Shown here in pieces: positions 7,723 to 12,655 of a stretch of DNA of 14,977 nucleotides. Under the pieces are notes generated by a model. That model did no database searches. It was not told the DNA's origin and worked only from the letters and a program-made list of their open reading frames with translations. The stretch's first letter is position 1; the number at the start of each line of letters is the position of its first letter. Source of the stretch: Planctomycetota bacterium (GTDB lineage: Bacteria > Planctomycetota > JAJSAM01); contig JAOZQC010000005.1 in assembly GCA_029932425.1 (NCBI GenBank), positions 1,345 to 16,321 on the forward strand, given 5' to 3'. Both the position numbers and the translations under genes were made by a program.

Positions 7723-7837
7723 CCGTCGTTTTGGACGGGGTTTTCGCATGGATTCGGGGCACGGACCGGCCCCAACGCACCCCTGCCCGGTTCGACGCGC
7801 GTGCGTCCTACGGGGCAACGGGCGAGAGGTCACGACG

Positions 7838-8095
7838 ATGCGTACGAAGCAGGAGATCATCAAGGACTACCGGACTCACGAGAGCGACACCGGTTCCCCG
7901 GAGGTCCAGGTCGCGCTCCTCTCGGAGCGGATCCGCCACCTGACGGAGCACCTGAAGGTCCACCGGAAGGACCACGCGTCGCGCCGCGGTCTCCTCATGC
8001 TCGTCGGCCAGCGCAAGCGGCTCCTGCGGTACCTGGCGAAGAAGGATCACACGCGGTATCGCAACCTGATCCAGAGGCTCGGACTCCGGAGCTGA
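7838..8095 (+). CDS. rpsO: 30S ribosomal protein S15
   Basis: A primary 16S rRNA-binding protein of the small-subunit platform. The 85-residue product is close to the usual 88-89 and contains the family blocks TGSPEVQVALLSERI, HLKVHRKDHASRRGLLMLV and RKRLLRYLAKKD. The start is the ATG at 7838, seven bases after GAGAGGT (7824-7830); an in-frame ATG at 7748 would add thirty residues unlike any S15 and lacks a ribosome site. It is followed by pnp, the same order as in many bacteria, where S15 represses its own translation. I could not identify the regulatory RNA structure in the leader. Confidence 0.97.
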   Translation: MRTKQEIIKDYRTHESDTGSPEVQVALLSERIRHLTEHLKVHRKDHASRRGLLMLVGQRKRLLRYLAKKDHTRYRNLIQRLGLRS

Positions 8096-8224
8096 TGTGC
8101 TCCCGGACCGCGAAGGCCGCCCCCCCACCTCCCCGACCGGGTGGCCCCGCCGCGGATCGGATCTCCCCGCCCCCCTCTTCCATTCGCCCGGACGGTCCCG
8201 CGGGGATCGTGCCGAGAATGGGAG

Positions 8225-8241
8225 CCCGCCCGGACGGCGGG
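8225..8241 (+). promoter_or_regulatory. Hairpin in the rpsO-pnp spacer
   Basis: CCCGCC and GGCGGG form a perfect 6-base-pair stem with a CGGAC loop, in the 231-base gap between rpsO and pnp. A short T-run (8262-8266) lies 20 bases further on, too far for a standard intrinsic terminator. In enterobacteria the equivalent gap holds a terminator and the hairpin cleaved by RNase III for PNPase autocontrol; whether this hairpin plays that role is speculation. Nothing else clear is seen in the gap. Confidence 0.3.
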
Positions 8242-8326
8242 AACGAGAGGCGCCCGGAGGGTTTTTCAGAGGACGGCAACGAAGAGGTTTCCGCGGCCGG
8301 TCCACGGGGAGGGATCGTCCGGCGGC

Positions 8327-10561
8327 ATGGAGGTGGTCGTGTTTGACGTGAAGACGGTGGAGAGAGAGGTCGGAGGACGGACGTTCCAGTTCGAGAGCGG
8401 GCGGATGGCCCGACTGGCCCACGGCTCGGTCGTGGTGCGCTACGGGGACACGATGGTGCTGGTGGCGGCCAGTCAGGGTCCGGCGCGGGAGGGGATCGAC
8501 TTCTTCCCCCTCACCATGGACTACCGGGAGAAGACGTCGGCCGCGGGGAAGATCCCCGGCGGCTTCTTCAAGAGAGAGGGCCGGCCCACCACGAAGGAGA
8601 TCCTCACCATGAGGATGATGGACCGGCCGATCCGTCCCCTCTTCCCCGAGGGATTCCGGCAGGAGGTGCAGATCCAGGCCTTCGTGCTCTCCTTCGACCA
8701 GGCGAACGAGCCCGACATCTGCGCCATCAACGGCGCCTCGGCGTCGCTCACCGTCTCCGACATTCCCTTCCTGGGACCGGTGGGCGCGGTGCGCGTGGGT
8801 CTCCTGGACGGCGAGCTGGTCCTGAACCCCACCGTGAAGCAGAGGGATGACTCGCGCCTCGACCTGGTGGTGGTGGGCACCGCGGACGCGGTGACCATGG
8901 TGGAAGCGGGAGCGAAGGAGGTCTCCGAGGAGGACATGATCCGGGCCATCGAGTTCGGCCATACCGCGGTCCGGGAGATCTGCACCATGCAGAACGAGCT
9001 GCGGGAGCTCGCGGGAGTGCCCAAGGTGGAGTTCGAGCGGCCGGTGAAGGACGAGGGAATCGAGGAGGCCCTCCGGAGCCGGTTCGGAGAGGAGATGAGG
9101 GCCGCTCTCACCGCGGAGGGGAAGCTGGCGAAGTCGCTCGCGCTCTCCACCCTCAAGGAGAAGGTCATCGAGGAGCTGGTCCCCGGTGACGAGAAGGACC
9201 CGGCCCGGGTGAAGCTCGTCCGGAACGCCTTCGGTGACCTGGAGAAGGCCACGATCCGGGCGATGGTGCTCGAGGGACGCCGGATCGACGGGCGGAGCAC
9301 CACCGACATCCGGCCCATCTCCTGCGAGGTGGGTCTCCTGCCCTGCGCGCACGGGTCCGCGCTCTTCACCCGGGGCGAGACCCAGGCCCTGGTGACGACC
9401 ACGCTGGGGACCACCCGGGACGAGCAGGTCATCGACGGGCTCGAGGAGGAGTTCCGGAAGAAGTTCCTCCTGCACTACAACTTCCCCCCGTTCTGCGTGC
9501 GGGAGGTCCGCCCCATCCGCGGACCCGGCCGGCGGGAGATCGGCCACGGGGCCCTGGCGGAGCGGGCCATCTCGGCGGTCATGCCGGAGCACGACGACTT
9601 CCCGTACACGATCCGGGTCGTCTCCGACGTCCTCGAGTCGAACGGTTCCTCCTCCATGGCCACGGTCTGCGGGGCCACCCTGAGCCTGATGGACGCCGGG
9701 ATCCGCATCCGCCGCCCCGTGGCGGGCATCGCCATGGGACTCGTGGTGGAGGGGGAAGAGTACCGCATCCTCACGGACATCCTGGGCGCCGAGGACCACT
9801 GCGGCGACATGGACTTCAAGGTGGCGGGCACCCAGAACGGGATCACCGCCCTCCAGATGGACATCAAGGTGGGAGGGGTCTCCTACGACATGATGGCGGA
9901 GGCCCTGGACCAGGCGCGGATCGGACGCATCTCCATCCTCCGCACCATGCTCCAGGCGTTGTCCCGGCCGCGCTCGGAGATCTCCCCCAACGCGCCCAAG
10001 ATGCACAAGCTCACCATCCCCCGGGAGAAGATCGGGCTCCTCATCGGCCCCGGGGGCAAGAACATCCGACGGATCCAGGAGGAGACCGGCTCCACCCTCG
10101 ACGTGGCGGACGACGGCACGGTGATGATCTTCGCCGCGAACACGGAGGGCGCGGAGGCGGCACGCCGCGAGGTCGAGCTCCTCAGTCGGGAAGCGAAGGT
10201 GGGCGAGGTCTACAAGGGAAAGGTGGTCTCCATCAAGGACTTCGGCTGCTTCCTCGAGCTGTGGCCCGGCACGGAGGCCCTCTGTCACATCTCCGAGCTC
10301 TCCGACGGCTACCTCGACCGCGTGGACGAGGCGGTGAAGCTGGGCGACGAGCTCGAGGTGAAGGTCATCGCCATCGACGATTCGGGCAAGGTGAAGGTGT
10401 CCCGCCGGGCCCTTCTGCCGGGCGGCGACGCCCCGCGTCCGGGCAACAGCGGCGGCTCCCGCCGCGGCGGCTCGGGGGGCTCGCGCGGCGGCCGGCGGAA
10501 CGACCGGCGGGGCGGCTCCCGCGGCGGATCTCGAGGAGGAGGCCGCAACCGCTCCCGCTGA
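8327..10561 (+). CDS. pnp: Polyribonucleotide nucleotidyltransferase (PNPase) with RGG-rich tail
   Basis: A phosphorolytic 3'-5' exoribonuclease, trimeric in known cases, acting in mRNA decay. From the ATG at 8327 the protein is 744 residues. Domains in order: first RNase PH-like core (~15-150), helical linker (~155-300), second RNase PH-like core (~315-545) with ESNGSSSMATVCG (447-459) and the metal-binding EDHCGDMDFK (489-498), KH domain (569-620, GPGG at 594-597 region) and S1 domain (~632-703, ending KVKVSRRALL). The tail from about 709 to 744 is almost only Gly, Arg and Ser. GGGGAGGG (8306-8313) is 13 bases before the ATG, rather far; GTG at 8339 with GGAGGT just upstream is a possible alternative start four residues later. 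The frame is open further upstream but has no family-like sequence there. Confidence 0.96.
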   Translation: MEVVVFDVKTVEREVGGRTFQFESGRMARLAHGSVVVRYGDTMVLVAASQGPAREGIDFFPLTMDYREKTSAAGKIPGGFFKREGRPTTKEILTMRMMDRPIRPLFPEGFRQEVQIQAFVLSFDQANEPDICAINGASASLTVSDIPFLGPVGAVRVGLLDGELVLNPTVKQRDDSRLDLVVVGTADAVTMVEAGAKEVSEEDMIRAIEFGHTAVREICTMQNELRELAGVPKVEFERPVKDEGIEEALRSRFGEEMRAALTAEGKLAKSLALSTLKEKVIEELVPGDEKDPARVKLVRNAFGDLEKATIRAMVLEGRRIDGRSTTDIRPISCEVGLLPCAHGSALFTRGETQALVTTTLGTTRDEQVIDGLEEEFRKKFLLHYNFPPFCVREVRPIRGPGRREIGHGALAERAISAVMPEHDDFPYTIRVVSDVLESNGSSSMATVCGATLSLMDAGIRIRRPVAGIAMGLVVEGEEYRILTDILGAEDHCGDMDFKVAGTQNGITALQMDIKVGGVSYDMMAEALDQARIGRISILRTMLQALSRPRSEISPNAPKMHKLTIPREKIGLLIGPGGKNIRRIQEETGSTLDVADDGTVMIFAANTEGAEAARREVELLSREAKVGEVYKGKVVSIKDFGCFLELWPGTEALCHISELSDGYLDRVDEAVKLGDELEVKVIAIDDSGKVKVSRRALLPGGDAPRPGNSGGSRRGGSGGSRGGRRNDRRGGSRGGSRGGGRNRSR

Positions 10562-10569
10562 GGATCCGA

Positions 10570-10622
10570 GAATCTGGGGTACGGCCCTATGCCCTGCAAA
10601 TCCAGGGTCAGGGCCCAGATTC
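10570..10622 (+). repeat. Left REP-like palindromic element
   Basis: One full repeat, AATCTGGGGTACGGCCCTAT continuing to GCAAATC (10571-10602). The whole element is closed by perfect 9-base arms GAATCTGGG (10570-10578) and CCCAGATTC (10614-10622), so it can fold as a long imperfect hairpin. It lies directly downstream of the pnp stop codon and upstream of the transposase gene. Confidence 0.8.
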
Positions 10623-10730
10623 CGCATCTCTCTGAGTGAAACCTCCACCCGCTCTCCGCGTGGTTCGCGAGAATCCCCCGATGCCCGCAACCATACCCGC
10701 CGATTCCCGACTGTGCTTGCGGAGACCGAA

Positions 10731-11936
10731 ATGGCGCGCCCCCTCCGTATCGACTACCCGGGAGCATGGCACCACATCTCGAACCGGGGTGTGGGGAAGC
10801 GGACGATCTTCGAAACCCGCGGAGAAGTTCGCCTGTTCCTTTCCCGCGTCGCGCGGGTGGCCCGCAAGGGACTCATCGAGGTCCACGCCTACTCCATCCT
10901 TCTCAACCACTTCCACCTTCTGGTCCGCAGCCCTCTTGGCGACATCTCCTCCGCAATGCGGCTCATCCAGGACGGGTATGCCCAGCGCTTCAATTGGAGA
11001 CGATCGCGCCGGGGCCCTCTTTTCCAGGGTAGATTCTGGGCCAGCTTGATCGAGTCCGGAAGCTACTGGGAAACCGTCCTCTGGTACATCGACTGGAACC
11101 CCGTGAAGGCGGGGATGGTGAGCCGACCCTCCGACTATGAATTCGGGAGCGCCCGGGCATACGCCACATGCCGTTTTCCACCCTGGCTGACCACCCGGCT
11201 CGTCACGGAGGCCATCAAAACGGCCTCGGGCACCGTTCAGTATGTGCCGGCCGACTATGCGCATCTCTTCGGCGAGAGAGAGCCATCCACCGCCGCTGCA
11301 AACCTCGTGGAGCAGCGCCTGAAACCGTCGGAGCGGGGCCGAGATCTCCTGGACGACCTCATCCGCGCCCGCCCCGAGGAAATCCAGCGGATGCTCCAGG
11401 AGACCGCTCGCTCGGCAGACGGCACCTCGGCAGGGAGCGTGATCGTGAACCCCGGAACCGTCCTCCGCTACCTCGGGGCTCGCGAGATCCCCTCCAGAAC
11501 ACGTCATCTCCTCTCCGCGGGAATGCTGCGGTCACTCTGCGGGCTCTCCGTCGAGGAAACCGCCCAAAGGCTCGACCTGTCGATCAGCACGGTCTCACGC
11601 CGGGCCAGGGAGTGGAAGCATCGCGTCGCGTGGGATGAGGCCCTGGCCGCCATCGCGGCGGAGGTCTTGCACGCATGCCTGAGATCCGGCTACCGGACAC
11701 CGACGGTATCGGTCCCCTTCGTCTCCGCCTCCTCCACCGCACCCTCGGATCGGCATGCAGGCCCGGCGAAGCACACAGATCGAGCGAAGATGAGCCCGGA
11801 GGAGGGAGGAAAACGGGGGGGAGGAGGACGCCCCGTTCCGGCTGGAGAGCAGGAGAGACGGGGAGCGCCATGCGGAGTCGGGCGGGCAAGTGACGAGAAT
11901 GCCGCCGCACCTCGGATTCGCAGAGTGAGGACGTGA
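10731..11936 (+). CDS. REP-associated tyrosine transposase (Y1_Tnp/RAYT) with C-terminal HTH
   Basis: A 401-residue single-strand DNA transposase of the IS200/Y1 HUH superfamily, RAYT branch. RAYTs bind and cleave REP palindromes with one tyrosine. The sequence shows MARPLRIDYPGAWHHISNRG at the N-terminus, the HUH-type His60-Phe-His62 in LLNHFHLLV, the probable catalytic Tyr83 in DGYAQRFN, and the family blocks GPLFQGRF and YIDWNPVKAGMV. Residues about 261-300 (LSVEETAQRLDLSISTVSRR) form a helix-turn-helix. The last ~75 residues are low complexity and lie antisense to the extended dinB frame. The start is the ATG at 10731, six bases after GGAG; a GTG at 10713 is less likely. The stop codon abuts the right REP array. 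All key catalytic residues seem intact, so the protein could be active. Confidence 0.88.
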   Translation: MARPLRIDYPGAWHHISNRGVGKRTIFETRGEVRLFLSRVARVARKGLIEVHAYSILLNHFHLLVRSPLGDISSAMRLIQDGYAQRFNWRRSRRGPLFQGRFWASLIESGSYWETVLWYIDWNPVKAGMVSRPSDYEFGSARAYATCRFPPWLTTRLVTEAIKTASGTVQYVPADYAHLFGEREPSTAAANLVEQRLKPSERGRDLLDDLIRARPEEIQRMLQETARSADGTSAGSVIVNPGTVLRYLGAREIPSRTRHLLSAGMLRSLCGLSVEETAQRLDLSISTVSRRAREWKHRVAWDEALAAIAAEVLHACLRSGYRTPTVSVPFVSASSTAPSDRHAGPAKHTDRAKMSPEEGGKRGGGGRPVPAGEQERRGAPCGVGRASDENAAAPRIRRVRT

Positions 11937-12481
11937 GGCCGTACCCCAGGTTTGCAGGGCATAGGGCCGTACCCCAGATTTGCAGGGCATAGGGCCGTAC
12001 CCCAGATTTGCGGGTCCGCTCCGAACCGGGCCCACTCCTCCTTGGCGGGGCCCATGATCCCGGGCACCGTGAGCCCCGCCTGGCGCATGAGGACGGACAT
12101 CTGCCCGCGGTGGTGGGTCTCGTGCTCCATGAGGCGGTGGAGCGTGAAACCCCGCGACCAGCGGGAGCCGTACATCTCGTCCGTCCAGCGTTCGCGGATC
12201 TGGGCCAGCAGGGATTCCGTGGCCGTCCGGTAGGCGGCGGCGATCTCCGCCGCCGACGCGGGCACGGGCTCCCCGGAGCCGGGTTCCTCGGGCGAAAGCC
12301 CCGTGCGCTCCATCATCTCGGGGATGGTCTGGACCAGGTGCCAGGCGATCCGACCCAGGTCCCGGTGCCCCCCCGCCACCGCCTGCGCGAGGGAGGCGTC
12401 GGTGAGGGCGTCGAGGTACTTCCGGGTCGCGTCGGTGTGATCCCCGAAGTCGTTCACGAAGTCGTCGATCTTCCGGTACAT
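11690..12481 (-). CDS. DinB-family putative metalloenzyme with REP-derived C-terminal extension
   Basis: A DinB/YfiT-like four-helix bundle protein of unknown reaction; members bind a divalent metal by three histidines. Residues 1-156 make a complete domain: DLGRIAWHLVQTIPEMM with His48, and LMEHETHHRGQMSVLMRQAG with His120 and His124, the expected triad. The product ends normally around GPAKEEWARFGAD (144-156). From about residue 157 the frame runs into the REP repeats (IWGTALCPANLGYG...) and continues antisense to the transposase gene until 11690, giving 263 residues instead of the usual 150-170. The start is the ATG whose complement is at 12479-12481, with a strong GGAGGAGGT five bases upstream. 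The original stop was probably lost when the repeats arrived. DinB here means the Bacillus-type family, not DNA polymerase IV. Confidence 0.85.
   Translation of the reverse strand: MYRKIDDFVNDFGDHTDATRKYLDALTDASLAQAVAGGHRDLGRIAWHLVQTIPEMMERTGLSPEEPGSGEPVPASAAEIAAAYRTATESLLAQIRERWTDEMYGSRWSRGFTLHRLMEHETHHRGQMSVLMRQAGLTVPGIMGPAKEEWARFGADPQIWGTALCPANLGYGPMPCKPGVRPHVLTLRIRGAAAFSSLARPTPHGAPRLSCSPAGTGRPPPPRFPPSSGLIFARSVCFAGPACRSEGAVEEAETKGTDTVGVR
11937..12009. repeat. Right REP-like array, 28-base period
   Basis: GTACCCC recurs at 11941, 11969 and 11997, an exact 28-base period, with the unit GCCGTACCCCAGATTTGCAG plus GGCATAGG. There are two full copies and one partial. The first copy has AGGTTTG where the second has AGATTTG. 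In inverse orientation the second-to-third copy matches the left element over 32 of 32 bases and the first-to-second over 31 of 32. The array begins right after the transposase stop codon and its far end merges into dinB coding sequence at about 12009. Confidence 0.9.
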
Positions 12482-12486
12482 GCCGC

Positions 12487-12495
12487 ACCTCCTCC
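12487..12495 (-). promoter_or_regulatory. Ribosome binding site deciding the dinB start
   Basis: On the minus strand this reads GGAGGAGGT, five bases before the ATG. Its strength fixes the start of the DinB-family gene, since the same frame stays open for more than two kilobases further upstream on the minus strand, opposite the CBM9-like gene. Confidence 0.75.
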
Positions 12496-12643
12496 GCCCG
12501 GGAGGGCATCCTCCGGGGCGCCTCCAGCATATCCCCTTCCGGCGGGCCCGGGGCACGTCCCCGCGCGCCTCCCCCCGGGCGATCGGAGGCGGGGACCGGG
12601 GGGAACGGCGGAGGACGGGGTCGTGGCCCGGGGGCGCATGGGG

Positions 12644-12649
12644 TAGGAT
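12644..12649 (+). promoter_or_regulatory. Candidate -10 box six bases before the CBM9-like gene
   Basis: TAGGAT ends six bases before the ATG at 12656, so a transcript started at the usual distance would begin at or next to the start codon. The -35 region (TCGTGG at 12621-12626) is poor. GGAGG at 12650-12654 is only one base from the ATG, too close for a normal ribosome site. The same TAGGAT is seen before rpsO. Confidence 0.35.
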
Positions 12650-12655
12650 GGAGGC

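Larger units (their letters stand above)
7205..7837. other. 633-base non-coding region between ruvX and rpsO
   Basis: No credible gene is seen here. It holds a terminator-like hairpin (7233-7250), two tandem copies of a long repeat (7249-7613), and a GCGCGC-GGCG-GCGCGC hairpin right after them (7621-7636). A further GCGGAG-CCCTCT-CTCCGC hairpin (7649-7666) lies 17 bases before an eight-T run (7684-7691). Then come a candidate rpsO promoter and a small CCGTC-GTTTTG-GACGG hairpin (7723-7738) followed by GGTTTT. Open frames crossing this stretch have the repetitive Gly/Arg/Pro composition of chance high-GC frames. Confidence 0.7.
10570..12009. mobile_element. REP/RAYT module: transposase gene between inverted REP-like repeats
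   Basis: A transposase gene is bounded by copies of the same repeat in inverted orientation: a perfect 32-base match between 10571-10602 (plus) and 11977-12008 (minus). This arrangement is the hallmark of REP-associated tyrosine transposases, which sit among short palindromic repeats rather than carrying classical IS ends. The module starts 9 bases after the pnp stop and ends inside the dinB coding frame. The transposase gene visibly uses more A/T-ending codons than its neighbours, consistent with separate ancestry. No target-site duplication is apparent. Confidence 0.75.

Noticed and set aside
7748..7837. 30-residue N-terminal extension of ribosomal protein S15
   Set aside because: No ribosome binding site before the ATG at 7748 and no S15 homologue has such an extension; the ATG at 7838 has a well-placed GAGAGGT.
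7254..7943. Open frames across the tandem repeat as repeat-encoded small proteins
   Set aside because: Composition is Gly/Arg/Pro-rich noise, no ribosome sites are seen, and the 181-base offset is not a multiple of three, so the two copies are not read in the same phase.
7808..10690. 960-codon open frame on the minus strand opposite rpsO and pnp
   Set aside because: It mirrors pnp, is rich in His, Leu, Gly, Arg and Pro without domains, and is the usual antisense shadow in very GC-rich genes.
11937..12009. 28-base periodic repeats as a CRISPR array
   Set aside because: Copies follow each other without unique spacers, no cas genes are present, and inverted copies flank a RAYT gene, which explains them better.
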